Positions 44,715 through 54,865 are shown, numbered from the stretch's first letter. The stretch: 64,000 nt of DNA from Methanosarcina baikalica (GCF_031461075.1 NZ_JAVKPK010000009.1:1-64000); one strand, 5' to 3'. Translations and numbers: made by a program. The notes: generated by a model from the letters alone, not told the origin.

Positions 44715-46976
44715 TCATACTTTTAGTTTTTTATCCAGATCAGGTACAAGCTTATCAAAATATCTGGTTACCACACAGGATTCCGTACATTTCCCGCACC
44801 TGATGCAGGCTTCACTTATATGCGGTTTCTTTTCGTTGAGAGAAATCGCCCCGACAGGACAGGCTTTTACACAGATGCCGCAGCCTGTACAGCGTGAAAG
44901 CCTTATAAATTGCTTTGCAGCTTCCTTAAAAAGACAAACAGCTTTTTCCTTTGTTTCCGAACTTGCAAGCAGGTTTCCATTTGAAAAATATTTTACAGTT
45001 CCGGCCCCGGTTTTAACCAGCAACATACCCAGGTCCTCCGCATAAACCGTACTTCCAAGTACATTCATGAAATCTGCAGCTTCTTTTTCCCTGATGCCCC
45101 TGACTCCTGCTTCTATTGAGAAGCCTCCAGCCTTGCATGGGGAAATTCCTGCTACGACTTCAATTTCAAAGTCTTCGATATTTTCCTTAGCAAGAACGGA
45201 AATCCCAAGTTCCTCTGCCAGCCTGAGCATTTTCGGAGGCAGTTCCTTCCAGCGCCAGAATCCATGTTCTATGAACTTTTCCGAAAGCCCTCTGGTTTTC
45301 GCCCACTTGAGCAGGAAGGTGTTCCACTTCTCATGCATTTCAGGGTGCAACTCTTTTACCCTGGCATACTCGGCAGCAAGGGCAGACGGGCAAAGCCAGC
45401 AACCTACCCTTTCGAAGCCAAGGTCATAGAGCGGATTGTATGGCAGTCCTCTCCAGTGGATATAGAGCCACACTTCAAGCGCTTTCCAGTCCCTGATAGG
45501 AAAGATGTTGAGCTGGGCAGGGACAAAGGGATTTGTCTCACTTGCCGCAATCCTTGCCCTTGAGAAAGATTCGTGCTTCCGTTTACCGTCGATTGTTAGA
45601 TAAGCCACGCCATTACCTGCTCTTTTTCCATTAAGAGAGCAGGCTTCTTTCCCTGCGTCGAAGTCTCCTGCAGATGCCAGCTTGCAGACTTTGCAGCACC
45701 AGCGGAAGTCCTTTGCAGGAGGCCCTAATTTTGTTACCTGATCCCGGAAAGCAGAACCTGCACTTGCTTCTTCAAGCGAAATTTCCCTTTCGCGGCAAAA
45801 ACTCCGCACAAATTCGACAGTTTCTGGGAATTCTATCCCGGTATTCAGGAAGAAAGCTCTGAGTTCCCTCTGCTTGAGGGAAGCCTGCGCCAGGTCTAGC
45901 ACCACAAGACTGTCTTTTCCGCCGCTGAAGGAAACATAGACAGGCAGTTTTCGGTATTCGTTTCTGGAAACAAGCCCGCGAATAGTGTTGATTGCATTTT
46001 TTCCCAGAACCTGCAGGTGCTTTCTGTTAGCCTCGACACAAGCCCCGAGATTCGGAGTTTCAGGATGAAGGAATGCCTCACTACTGTCAACTTTCCTGAT
46101 CCTGAGGACTTTCTTCCCGGCTTCGAATGAGGATTCGGGTTCATTCCGGGTTTCGGTCTCATGCGGGGTTTTCAGGCCTGGAAAATCTGCGCCGTCGATA
46201 AAAGAAATTCCGTATCCTGTCAGGCTGCCTGCAGTCACCAGAACGAAGTCCTCTGCCTTTATGTTCCCGGCAAAAGATTCCACAAGTTCTGCTGCCACAT
46301 TTTTCCCGTTAAGGTGCCCATTTGTTTTTTTGAGTTCGACTTTCATGCCTTCAGCGTATTTCAGGAGAACTTTTGCTCCCTGTAAGGAAGGTTCGAAACT
46401 GTAACCCATTTCCGAAAGTTCGAAACGGAGAATTCCGAAAATGAAGCCGTCTACAAGCACTTCATCGGTTTTATCCTCTCCGGGGATCTTATTAAGGAGA
46501 ATAAGCTTCTCCCCAAGGGGATTGCAGCCGAAAGCCGAATACAGTTGCCCTTCCAGGACTTCCCGTTCGTAAGGAGAACAGAAACGGACATCTGCGGGCT
46601 GGGAGAGCCTAATAACTTCTCCTTTGCTGCCACATCTTCCGCATTCTTCCCCTATCAGGGGCAGATTACATTTTCCGCACCAGAAAATGTGGTCATCCTC
46701 ATACTCGAAACGCTGGGAGTTGTTTTTCTTCGATAGTGCCAGATCCGGACTTTTTCCAGAGCCATGGCTCTTTTCCGGAGAATATTTCCCAGTAGAACGT
46801 TTCCCTTTGAAATCCGCGGATTTGCCTTCTACCTTGTTTTTGCGGGTCTGAGAATTCTCTATATCCGATGTTCGGGAAACTTTTTTGTCAGGAATTTGGG
46901 AAGCTTTTCTCTCTTCACTGTTTCTTTTTTGTTTCTGTTGACCCGATGCCTGGGACTTGTCTTTTTTCTGCTGCAT
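44715..46976 (-). CDS. PAPS-reductase-like enzyme with zinc ribbon and two 4Fe-4S clusters
   Basis: This 753-residue protein has a charged N-terminal extension of about 90 residues, a zinc ribbon with Cys 100, 103, 112 and 115, a PUA-like region to about residue 275, and a PAPS-reductase/adenine-hydrolase domain with SFSGGKDSLVVLD near residue 352. The C-terminus has a two-cluster ferredoxin module (CTGCGICVKACPVG and CIRCGKCTESCVV, about residues 693-735). This architecture is shared with methanogen homologues such as the MJ0066 type. It probably uses ferredoxin electrons for a sulfur or nucleotide-linked reaction; whether the substrate is PAPS, APS or a tRNA is not shown. The extension is low-complexity. 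Confidence 0.88.
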   Translation of the reverse strand: MQQKKDKSQASGQQKQKRNSEERKASQIPDKKVSRTSDIENSQTRKNKVEGKSADFKGKRSTGKYSPEKSHGSGKSPDLALSKKNNSQRFEYEDDHIFWCGKCNLPLIGEECGRCGSKGEVIRLSQPADVRFCSPYEREVLEGQLYSAFGCNPLGEKLILLNKIPGEDKTDEVLVDGFIFGILRFELSEMGYSFEPSLQGAKVLLKYAEGMKVELKKTNGHLNGKNVAAELVESFAGNIKAEDFVLVTAGSLTGYGISFIDGADFPGLKTPHETETRNEPESSFEAGKKVLRIRKVDSSEAFLHPETPNLGACVEANRKHLQVLGKNAINTIRGLVSRNEYRKLPVYVSFSGGKDSLVVLDLAQASLKQRELRAFFLNTGIEFPETVEFVRSFCREREISLEEASAGSAFRDQVTKLGPPAKDFRWCCKVCKLASAGDFDAGKEACSLNGKRAGNGVAYLTIDGKRKHESFSRARIAASETNPFVPAQLNIFPIRDWKALEVWLYIHWRGLPYNPLYDLGFERVGCWLCPSALAAEYARVKELHPEMHEKWNTFLLKWAKTRGLSEKFIEHGFWRWKELPPKMLRLAEELGISVLAKENIEDFEIEVVAGISPCKAGGFSIEAGVRGIREKEAADFMNVLGSTVYAEDLGMLLVKTGAGTVKYFSNGNLLASSETKEKAVCLFKEAAKQFIRLSRCTGCGICVKACPVGAISLNEKKPHISEACIRCGKCTESCVVTRYFDKLVPDLDKKLKV

Positions 46977-47413
46977 GGAAATCCTGGTCAGTGATTCGAA
47001 GAAATGGTTAAGTATTTGATCGTTCAGTTTTTACCGTTCAGTCTTAGCACGGATACGTTTATCGATATATCAAGATTGTGAAAGTATGGAAAATTAAGAA
47101 GACATTGGGACCTGAAAATCTCACCTGATATTCTACGTGATAGAAGGGCCAGACAAGCACTCAAAAGATTGTCCAAAGGATCGATTTAAGATAATTAAAA
47201 TACCCTTTAAAAGGTCACTTTAAAGATCAGTTTTAAGATGATTTGAAACATCATTCGGAGATCACTTAAAAGGTAATCTTTGATAGAAGGCAATTTTCGA
47301 TAGAAATATCACTTAGGTAGTATATTTAGTATGTAATTGTAATTATATTTATGAGTTATGAATATATTAAGCTTCCTGTTAATGTAAAGGCTTATTCTTG
47401 AAGGTGATACGGT
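46977..47413. other. divergent promoter region between two redox-enzyme genes
   Basis: About 440 bases with no gene. It must carry promoters in both directions. The right half contains several TTTAAAAGGT/TTTAAGATGA-like near repeats at about 47186-47275 that could be regulator sites. A GGTGAT ribosome-binding site precedes the rightward gene. Confidence 0.4.
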
Positions 47414-48664
47414 ATGAAGTACGATGTTGTTGTGGTTGGAGCCGGTCCTGTGGGTTCCACTGCTGCTCGCCATGCAGCCCTGAATGGAGCAAAGGTCCTC
47501 CTGCTCGAAGAACATTCTTCCATAGGGTCACCTGTAGGCTGTACCGGGCTTTTGAGCACGAGAGCTGTTGCAGAGTGCGAACTCAAGCCTTCGGAAAAAT
47601 TTGTGTTCAATTCTGTGCGCGGGGCTTTTGTACACGCTCCCGACGGGCAATATCTGCCAATCGACGGGAGGCAGACAAAAGCATATGTAGTCTCGCGGAA
47701 AAACTTTGACCGGGCCCTTGCAGTAATGGCTGTGGAAGAAGGCGTTGAACTCTCTCTCAGGACAAGGGCTGTAGGATTTGAAAAAGAGAATCCGGAAGCC
47801 GGTAAAAAAGGGAAGAAAAGTTCTCCTGTAAAACTCAGAGTAATCAAAAACGGCAGGCTCGAAACGATATGCGCATCCGTTGTGATAGGGGCAGATGGGG
47901 TAAAAAGCCGGATAGCCAGCTATGCAGGCCTTGAAAAACCTGCCCGTGTGCTTCCAGGCATCCAGATCGAAGCTCCCTATGCCTCGGAAGATAGTCACTT
48001 TGTTGAACTGTTCCCTGGCTCTTTTGCTCCCGGCTTTTTTGCCTGGACCGTACCGGTTGATGAAAAAGTTTCAAGGATCGCGCTTGCCCTTGAACCGAGG
48101 CTTGCCTGGAAAAGCGGTCAGAAAGACTGTTCTCCCCTTTTCTACCTTGAGAAATTCCTCCACTCCAACCCTCACGTAAAATCCAGGTATTCAGGAGGTA
48201 TGCTTGATTTTGTAGTCGGAGGAATTCCGATTGGCCCTCCGGAAAAAACAGTTTCCGATGGCATTATGCTGGTAGGGGACGCTGCCGGGCAAGCTAAACC
48301 GACGTCAGGGGGCGGAATCTATACAGGGGCTTTTGCGGCAAAAATAGCTGGAAAAGTTGCAGCAAACGCTGCCCTCGAGGGAGATACTTCTGCAAAAAGG
48401 CTTTCCGAATATGATCAACTCTGGCGGAAAGGCCTTGGAAAAGAGCTTGAAATTGGCATGAAAATCCATGACTATATGGGGAAGCTGGAAGACAGACAGT
48501 TAAACGACCTCATAGGCTCTCTAAATACCCCATCTATTCTCAACACCATCACTGAGTATGGAGATATGGACCATCCTTCTATCCTTATGAGGAAACTCAT
48601 GTTTTCAGGAAACTCCCTGAGGCTGATGAAAGCCTTTGGGACATTCCTGGGAACTCTTTTTTGA
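47414..48664 (+). CDS. geranylgeranyl reductase family flavoprotein
   Basis: This 416-residue FAD enzyme saturates the isoprenoid chains of archaeal lipids or quinone-like compounds. The N-terminal dinucleotide fold is VVVGAGPVGSTAARHAALNG, the substrate loop has SPVGCTGLLSTRAV with the Cys typical of archaeal members, and the second FAD motif is GIMLVGDAAGQAKPTSGGGI. Length is normal for digeranylgeranylglycerophospholipid reductase relatives. GGTGAT sits just upstream of ATG 47414. Methanosarcina carries several paralogues, so it may act on methanophenazine or lipid; the substrate is not decided by the sequence. It is probably membrane-associated. Confidence 0.92.
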   Translation: MKYDVVVVGAGPVGSTAARHAALNGAKVLLLEEHSSIGSPVGCTGLLSTRAVAECELKPSEKFVFNSVRGAFVHAPDGQYLPIDGRQTKAYVVSRKNFDRALAVMAVEEGVELSLRTRAVGFEKENPEAGKKGKKSSPVKLRVIKNGRLETICASVVIGADGVKSRIASYAGLEKPARVLPGIQIEAPYASEDSHFVELFPGSFAPGFFAWTVPVDEKVSRIALALEPRLAWKSGQKDCSPLFYLEKFLHSNPHVKSRYSGGMLDFVVGGIPIGPPEKTVSDGIMLVGDAAGQAKPTSGGGIYTGAFAAKIAGKVAANAALEGDTSAKRLSEYDQLWRKGLGKELEIGMKIHDYMGKLEDRQLNDLIGSLNTPSILNTITEYGDMDHPSILMRKLMFSGNSLRLMKAFGTFLGTLF

Positions 48665-48759
48665 AGAGCCCGGAAGAGCACAGAGAATTTAGACAAACCT
48701 CAATTATGGGAAGTTAAGCCGTTACAACATAAAAAATTAATACGGATTTGAGGAATCAA

Positions 48760-49824
48760 ATGGAGAATGTTATTCAAAAACCCGTAACTATAAATAGGTA
48801 CATTTGGGTTGATTTGATCCGGATAATAGCGATATTTGCAGTGGTGGCAATCCATGTCAACAATTTCGGATTCGTTTGGAATAAAGTATCATGGATAGAC
48901 TGGTGGGCGTCTAATATTTATAACGCGATGATACTTTTCGCGGTGCCGATATTATTCATATTGAGCGGTTACCTATTATTGGATAAGCAGGAGGATGATC
49001 GGACCTTCTTTTCAAAGAGGTTTGGCAAGGTCATTATTCCTCTAGTTGCATGGTCAATGATATATATGATATTCGCGAACAACTATAATATATTTAGTAT
49101 ATTTACCGTAGATTTTGTGCAAAAATTCTGGTCTAATAAAATATTTTATCACCTCTATTTCCTCTACTACATCATAGGATTATATCTCCTCACACCGTTG
49201 TTACGCAGGATCTTAGCGCATGCAAACATGTCTGACATATTATATTTTTTACTACTTTGGTTTTTATTCACGCCTCTCAACCAGTTAATAGGATTTTTCG
49301 GATACAATATTGGGATACCCGTAGAAGCCGCAACAGGGAATCTCGGTTTATATATCATTGGTTATGCCATCAAAAAAACCCAGATAACTGACAAAATAGT
49401 ATATTTGTCGGGTGTCATAGTTGCTACTTTGTTAATGGTTATGATCTTCGGGTCTTATATTATGAGCATGAATAGCGGAAAATTCGATAATTTTTTAACT
49501 TCGTTAAATATAACGCAAACATCATATGCGATATGTTTGTTCATCTTGCTCCGGGAAACCCTGGATCATATGACGTTAAAAACGTCGCGCATGAAGACAG
49601 AAACTATAAGTGCTGTTGCGGAAGCTTCCATGGGAATATACCTCGTCCACCCAATCCTATTGCATTATATACGTCATGGGTTATTCGGGGTGTTTTTATT
49701 ATCTCCGTCTTTTCTGAGCCCGATAATATCTGTTCCGCTGGTTACGGCCTTATTGTTCTTCGTTTCTCTGATCCTGGTGATAATAATGCAGAAAATACCT
49801 TTGATAAGGAAAATTGTGCCCTGA
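48760..49824 (+). CDS. acyltransferase family membrane protein
   Basis: I chose ATG 48760, preceded by GAGGAAT; an in-frame TTG at 48748 is less likely. The 354-residue protein has about ten transmembrane segments and starts with the acyltransferase-3 signature (RYIWVDLIRIIAIFAVVAIH), where the invariant His and Arg/Asp residues lie in the first helix. The C-terminal EASMGIYLVHPILLHYI segment is also typical. Such enzymes transfer acetyl or similar groups to surface sugars. Base composition is more AT-rich than the neighbours, hinting at acquisition by transfer. The substrate is unknown, and no glycosylation genes are adjacent. Confidence 0.88.
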   Translation: MENVIQKPVTINRYIWVDLIRIIAIFAVVAIHVNNFGFVWNKVSWIDWWASNIYNAMILFAVPILFILSGYLLLDKQEDDRTFFSKRFGKVIIPLVAWSMIYMIFANNYNIFSIFTVDFVQKFWSNKIFYHLYFLYYIIGLYLLTPLLRRILAHANMSDILYFLLLWFLFTPLNQLIGFFGYNIGIPVEAATGNLGLYIIGYAIKKTQITDKIVYLSGVIVATLLMVMIFGSYIMSMNSGKFDNFLTSLNITQTSYAICLFILLRETLDHMTLKTSRMKTETISAVAEASMGIYLVHPILLHYIRHGLFGVFLLSPSFLSPIISVPLVTALLFFVSLILVIIMQKIPLIRKIVP

Positions 49825-50212
49825 TTTTAATTGGTTATTTGTATCCTTTTACTTTTATTCTTTTAAATACGGATAACTGCTACATCAGTTTTCATTACTT
49901 TGTATTGACCCTGATCAATCAAAAATTATGAAGAATAAAAAGATAATATTAATTCATGCGTCTTCGGTTAAGGAATTTTCTTGCCTGAAGGCTATCGATT
50001 TTACATTAGAAATTGGCTTCAAATTTTAGCCTCTTTACCTAAAATCAATACCCTGTTCCAGTTCAAAGTCCATCTAAATTTTAGATATATGTCAGGGTTT
50101 TAGATATATTTCAGGGGAATGAATTCAATTTATCATGATTCCTCACTTAACCGAAGACACATGAATATTAATTAAATATTAGCTTGAATCTTTAAAACTG
50201 AAGGTCTATCAC
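49825..50212. other. gene-free spacer
   Basis: About 390 bases without a supported gene. A TTTTAGATATAT element recurs at about 50079-50092 and 50098-50111. The amidotransferase promoter should lie near 50160-50190. Confidence 0.35.
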
Positions 50213-50917
50213 ATGAAAATACACTGTCTACAGCACGTTGAATTTGAAACGTTGGGAACTAATGCAGAATGGATTGAAGAAAAAAATCACTCTTTATCTA
50301 TAACCCATTTATATACAAACGAGAATTTTCCCGGGATAGATGATTTTGACCTTCTCATAATAATGGGTGGACCAATGAATATTTACGAATATGAAAAATA
50401 TCCCTGGCTTAGAGAAGAAAAAGCGTTCATAGAAAAAACGATTTCTTCAGGAAAAGCAATACTTGGGATCTGCCTGGGAGCTCAACTCCTTGCCGATGCC
50501 CTGAAAGCTGAAGTATTTAAAAATAATTATAAGGAAATAGGATGGTTTCCCGTATATATAAGCACAGAAACGAAATCTGAAACCTTTATTCTGAATGATA
50601 TTCCTGAGAAGTTTATTGCATTTCACTGGCATGGAGATACGTTTAACCTTCCTGAAAGCTCAAAGAAGCTTTTTGTAAGCGAAGCTTGCGAAAATCAGGG
50701 ATTTATTTACAAAAACAGGGTTATTGGACTCCAGTTTCATCTTGAAATGAGCAACAGAACAATAGGAAAAGTAATTGAAAACTGTAGAGATGAATTGGTT
50801 GTAGGAAAATACATTCAGAAAGAAAAGGAAATGCTGGATAAGTGTTCATTCCTTACAGAGTCAAAGCAATTAATGTTCAGACTGCTTGATAATTTTGAAG
50901 CACTAATCAGTTTTTGA
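50213..50917 (+). CDS. class I glutamine amidotransferase (GuaA-like)
   Basis: This 234-residue protein is of the GMP-synthase-like amidotransferase type. The catalytic nucleophile is Cys 87 in GICLGAQLLAD and the His/Glu pair is His 176 and Glu 178 in GLQFHLEM. The oxyanion region appears as IIMGGPMNIYEYEKYPWL. No synthetase domain is attached, so it is a stand-alone glutaminase domain that may hydrolyse gamma-glutamyl substrates or supply ammonia to an unlinked partner. All three catalytic residues are present. It seems to be a single-gene unit. Confidence 0.9.
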   Translation: MKIHCLQHVEFETLGTNAEWIEEKNHSLSITHLYTNENFPGIDDFDLLIIMGGPMNIYEYEKYPWLREEKAFIEKTISSGKAILGICLGAQLLADALKAEVFKNNYKEIGWFPVYISTETKSETFILNDIPEKFIAFHWHGDTFNLPESSKKLFVSEACENQGFIYKNRVIGLQFHLEMSNRTIGKVIENCRDELVVGKYIQKEKEMLDKCSFLTESKQLMFRLLDNFEALISF

Positions 50918-51294
50918 TATTATAAACAGTTTCTTTTAAAAGAAAAGGGCTACCTCAATGTTTTTTACATCATCGTTAAGCACAACATCTATAATTGCCA
51001 CGCACGGAAAAATATAGAAAAACTGTAGATTTGTGAATTAGTCCGCTTGAGTAAGTAAAAAATAATGTTTTTCATTCCATAAATTAGTCCTCTCGAGCGC
51101 AGCGAGAAGGACTCCGTGCTCCCGAAGCGGAACTCGGGCGAGAAGGACTCCGTGCTCCCGAAGCGGAACTCGGGCGAGAAGGACTCCGTGCTGTTGCGAT
51201 TACATCGCAACTCCCAGAAAATCTCCGATTTCCTGTGATCCCGAAGCGGAACTCGGGCGAGACGCAATTCAGGAAGCGAAATAAATCTTCCTGT
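50918..51294. other. intergenic region with GC-rich tandem repeats
   Basis: No gene is supported. It contains the 36-bp repeats listed separately and, between repeat copies, a perfect TTGCGAT/ATCGCAA hairpin at about 51194-51210. The leftward frame across the repeats is a shadow of the repetition. Confidence 0.45.
51102..51263. repeat. 36-bp tandem repeat, GC-rich
   Basis: Units beginning GCGAGAAGGACTCCGTGCT start at 51102, 51138 and 51174. The first two are complete (36 bp); the third is interrupted after about 20 bases by a 46-bp insertion, after which the second half (CCCGAAGCGGAACTCGGG) resumes near 51240. The half-unit CCCGA...TCGGG is self-complementary. Confidence 0.85.
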
Positions 51295-51483
51295 TCAATC
51301 TTCCTTTAAGCCTTCCTGCTCATTCATTCTGTTTCTTTCAAGGTTAAGGATTTTCCTGATGACTATTTTTTTGGACCCGAGCCCAAGATCCTCGTTTTCA
51401 GGGTAGTTCGTCCTTACATACTCAAAAAGTTCATAAACGGTCATATCATCAAGTTTTCTTTTGAGCTGATTAAAGTCCTCCAC
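51295..51483 (-). CDS. small acidic/basic helical protein
   Basis: This 62-residue protein from GTG 51483 has AAGGTG five bases upstream. The sequence (LKRKLDDMTVYELFEYVRTN, then LGLGSKKIVIRKILNLERN) is highly charged and helical, suggesting a small regulatory or adaptor protein. No family is recognised. It is leftward, divergent from the sensor kinase, and ends at the repeat cluster. The good ribosome-binding site and protein-like composition support it. Confidence 0.55.
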   Translation of the reverse strand: MEDFNQLKRKLDDMTVYELFEYVRTNYPENEDLGLGSKKIVIRKILNLERNRMNEQEGLKED

Positions 51484-51909
51484 AAGAACACCTTTTTTAC
51501 AAAAACCAAATTTAATTTTTAAATTATATATATTAATTATATTATTTTGGTATTTTTATCCGGGTATTTATCCGGAATTGATGCAGGATGTGCCGGAATT
51601 TATGGATGCTTAAATACCAGGCTTTTTATAACTATCCATGATTAATTGTCTGAATTCAACCGGATTTTTATCAGAGTACTTATATAAGCTATTTTAAGTA
51701 AATTATCAGAATATTAATATGGTTATAAGTATTTACAGATAACCATAAAATAATGCTTAAAAAATAGGCTTAAGAATTTGAATCCTGGCATAAAGAATCC
51801 GAAATATTGAGTAATAATTTCCTAAAAAGAAGAATAGAGAAAATAAGGAACGGGTGGGTCAGGCATAAACCGGAATGACAGCGTAGATGGGGAAACTGAA
51901 GAAAACTGG
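51484..51909. other. divergent spacer upstream of the sensor kinase
   Basis: About 425 AT-rich bases. TATA-like runs occur near 51520-51545 for the leftward gene and near 51700-51720 for the kinase. An in-frame stop at 51844 followed by GGGTGGG and ATA 51865 leaves open a start 15 codons upstream of ATG 51910. Confidence 0.4.
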
Positions 51910-54558
51910 ATGAGAGAATTCCTTTTAAACAGCCCTGACCCTCTCCTGAGAACGGGGAAAGAAGGAATTATTCTTTACGCAAACAAGGCAGGAAAATCAT
52001 TGCTGGAAGTGCTTAAAAGCCAGGTTAGAGATAAAGTTCCGGTTGAAATTCTGGATACTGTCCGGAAAGTAGCACTCCGAAAGAAACCTGCGCAGACGGA
52101 ACTCAAAGCAGGCGAAAAAACATATTCAATTACTTTTACTCCTTTACGTGCCGGTGAGGGTATAATTCTCTGCGCATCTGATATCACCCCGCTCAAACAA
52201 ACCAAGGAAAAACTACTTTTAAGAAAGATGGAGCACGAAGCCTTTTCCCGAATTGCCGAGCTTTCTCTCAAAAATCAGGATTTCCAGACTCTGCTAAATG
52301 AAGCCTTACCTCTGGTTACAGCTGCTCTTCGCGTAGAATACTGTAACATTCTGAAACTCATGCCTGATGGAAATTTTTTGTTTGAGAGGGGGATAGGCTG
52401 GAAGCCAGAGGATACAGGCAAAATAATTAAAAAAGATTTAGTCTCAAGAGCAGGTTACACTGTACTTTCAAAAAGACCTATTCTGTTAGAAAAACTGGAT
52501 AGGAAGAATTCCATCAGAACAATGGGATTTGAAGGGTATCAGGATATAATGAGCGGGATAAGTGTGCTCATAGGAAGTGTTGAAAAGCCCTATGGGGTGC
52601 TTACGGTCCACAGCGCGAAAAAGGAGAAATTTACCGAAGAAGATGCTCATTTCCTGAATTCTGTTGCAATACTCATTTCATTGACGGTTGAACGAAAAGA
52701 AGTAGAAGATGCCCACCGAGACAAGGTTTATTTCCTGGAAACGCTGCTGGATACAATTCCGGCTCCTGTATTTTACAAGGATCTAAAAGGCGTTTATCAG
52801 GGGTGCAACGAGCTCTTTGCAAAAATGATCCTTGGATGTTCAAAAGAAAAGGTAACCGGACACTCAATGAATGAGCTTTCCGAAGCAATCCCCGCCGGAT
52901 TTGGGGAAGTCTACAAAAGAATGGACATGCGTCTATTCCAGAAAAGAGGAAGCCAGGTTTACGAGTCCAAAGTGATATGTTCTGACGGATTGACGAGGGA
53001 CTTTATTTTCAATAAGGCCACATACAAAAGCTGTTGTGGAGCTGCAGAAGGGCTTATAGGAGTAATGCTTGATATCACCGGACGCAAAAAAACGGAAGAA
53101 AAGCTGCAAACAAGCGAAGAAAGATACCGCCATATTGCGGAACAGACAGGGCAGTTGATATACGATATTGAACTGAAAAACGGCCATGTTGAGTGGGCAG
53201 GGGCAGTCACGGAACTCACCGGTTACAGTTATAAAGAAATTGAGAATTTGGATTTCTATGACTGGCTCGAGCATATTCATCCGGAAGATCGCAAAAGAGT
53301 GCAGCAATCATTCAAAAAGTGCTGGAATACAGGGGAGAAATTCCACGAGGAGTTCAGGTTCAGACGGAAGGATAGAAGCTATTTTTGTGTGAAAAATAAA
53401 GGTGTGTATCTGAGAGATGGGGAAGACCGTGTATGCAGAGCTCTTGGAGTAATGGAAGATGTTACTGAAATTAAACAGTCCTCTGAAAAATTGAAGGAAA
53501 ACGAAGAGCTCTACCGGTCATTTTTACAGAATTTCAAAGGAATTTCTTTTAAACTTGACAGAAATTTTGTTCCCATATTTATTGAGGGAGTTATTGAGGA
53601 AATAAGCGGGTATGCAGAAGAAGACTTTATTTCCGGTAGAATATATATGTTTGACCTTATTGTCCCGGAAGATCGCCTAATTCTCAATCTAAGCCGGAAA
53701 AAAATGATTTCCTCCCCGAACTCCATCATGGAGCATGAGTACAGGCTCAGGCAGAAGGATGGAACTGTGAAGTGGGTTCATGAGGTAATCCACAATGTCT
53801 GCAACGCTTCAGGTGAAACATTGTTTATCCAGGGCTATGCTTATGACATTACTCAGAGGAAAAAAGTTGAGGAAACCCTTGCGAAAGCCGAAGAAATCGG
53901 CATGAGAGAAATTCACCACCGGATCAAGAATAACCTTCAGGTAGTTTCGTCCCTGCTCAGCCTTCAGGCTGAAAAATTTAAAGATCAGGAAGTTATTGAA
54001 GCCTTCAGAGAAAGCGAAAACCGTGTAGTCTCAATGTCCATAATCCATGAGGAGCTTTATAAATCAGAAGGCTCAACGAGCATCGATTTTGCAGAATATC
54101 TCAGGAAATTGACTACTGACATTCTGCATTCTTACAGAGTTAGAAACGAGCAGGTCAAGCTTCTACTCGATGTGGACAGCACATTTCTTGGGATTGATAC
54201 GGCCATTCCTCTTGGAATCGTAATTAACGAACTTTTTTCAAACTCCCTTAAATACGCATTTCCCAGAGGTTCAGAAGGAGAGATAAGGATTTCTCTTTAC
54301 AGACACGAAGCCGAAGGTCAAAAAACAGGTTTTGCAGAAGCCACAAGAAAGAAAGTGTCAGAGACGTCTTCCAGGTTTACTCTTACCTATTCGGACGATG
54401 GGGGTTGTTTTCCGGGAAATGTTGACTTCGAAAATCCCGGAACTCTTGGTCTGCAACTTGTAAACGCTCTCGTTGAGCAGATTAACGGAACAATCGAGCT
54501 TGAAAAAGAGAACGAAACAAAATTTACTCTCAGGTTTGAAGATAAGTTACCACTCTAA
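51910..54558 (+). CDS. cytoplasmic multi-sensor histidine kinase (PAS/GAF/HisKA_2)
   Basis: This 882-residue sensor kinase has no membrane segment. An N-terminal PAS (residues about 1-95) is followed by a GAF domain (about 110-255) and PAS domains at about 268-390, 400-525 and 530-655. The HisKA_2-type phosphoacceptor is MREIHHRIKNNLQVVSSLLS near residue 669, and the ATPase has GIVINELFSNSLKYAFPRGS and a final FENPGTLGLQLVNALVEQIN. Methanosarcina genomes have many such kinases with few matching response regulators. The ligands of the PAS and GAF domains are unknown; there is no haem-type Cys or His motif that I can name with confidence. The N-terminus could begin 15 codons earlier. Confidence 0.92.
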   Translation: MREFLLNSPDPLLRTGKEGIILYANKAGKSLLEVLKSQVRDKVPVEILDTVRKVALRKKPAQTELKAGEKTYSITFTPLRAGEGIILCASDITPLKQTKEKLLLRKMEHEAFSRIAELSLKNQDFQTLLNEALPLVTAALRVEYCNILKLMPDGNFLFERGIGWKPEDTGKIIKKDLVSRAGYTVLSKRPILLEKLDRKNSIRTMGFEGYQDIMSGISVLIGSVEKPYGVLTVHSAKKEKFTEEDAHFLNSVAILISLTVERKEVEDAHRDKVYFLETLLDTIPAPVFYKDLKGVYQGCNELFAKMILGCSKEKVTGHSMNELSEAIPAGFGEVYKRMDMRLFQKRGSQVYESKVICSDGLTRDFIFNKATYKSCCGAAEGLIGVMLDITGRKKTEEKLQTSEERYRHIAEQTGQLIYDIELKNGHVEWAGAVTELTGYSYKEIENLDFYDWLEHIHPEDRKRVQQSFKKCWNTGEKFHEEFRFRRKDRSYFCVKNKGVYLRDGEDRVCRALGVMEDVTEIKQSSEKLKENEELYRSFLQNFKGISFKLDRNFVPIFIEGVIEEISGYAEEDFISGRIYMFDLIVPEDRLILNLSRKKMISSPNSIMEHEYRLRQKDGTVKWVHEVIHNVCNASGETLFIQGYAYDITQRKKVEETLAKAEEIGMREIHHRIKNNLQVVSSLLSLQAEKFKDQEVIEAFRESENRVVSMSIIHEELYKSEGSTSIDFAEYLRKLTTDILHSYRVRNEQVKLLLDVDSTFLGIDTAIPLGIVINELFSNSLKYAFPRGSEGEIRISLYRHEAEGQKTGFAEATRKKVSETSSRFTLTYSDDGGCFPGNVDFENPGTLGLQLVNALVEQINGTIELEKENETKFTLRFEDKLPL

Positions 54559-54865
54559 AGGTATAAAGACTAACTTTTGCACATAATAAAAAGATGAATT
54601 CCATTTTCAAACCTGATCTTAAATCGGGTTTTCTTTTAATGCCTGAAGGCAGAAATTTTTTGCAGGGCAGAGTGGTTTTTTTCATTCAAATTTTTTTGTC
54701 TTAAAGGTTTAAAAATAAGTATCTTGCGCATGAGAGACATGGCGCTGTATAAATTGAAACAAATAACACATACTTCTATACTAAGAATTCATTTGAAACT
54801 GGGTATAAAATAAGGAAGAAAAAATAACAAAGGAATACATATAGGCGAGGATAGGCGAATTGTGA
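54559..54865. other. short intergenic region
   Basis: No gene. Oligo-T runs at about 54656-54665 and 54687-54700 probably end the kinase transcript. The ATG of the next gene follows a GAGG-like site about 14 bases upstream. Confidence 0.4.

Noticed and set aside
51102..51263. CRISPR array
   Set aside because: The 36-bp units are directly adjacent without unique spacers, and no cas genes are nearby.
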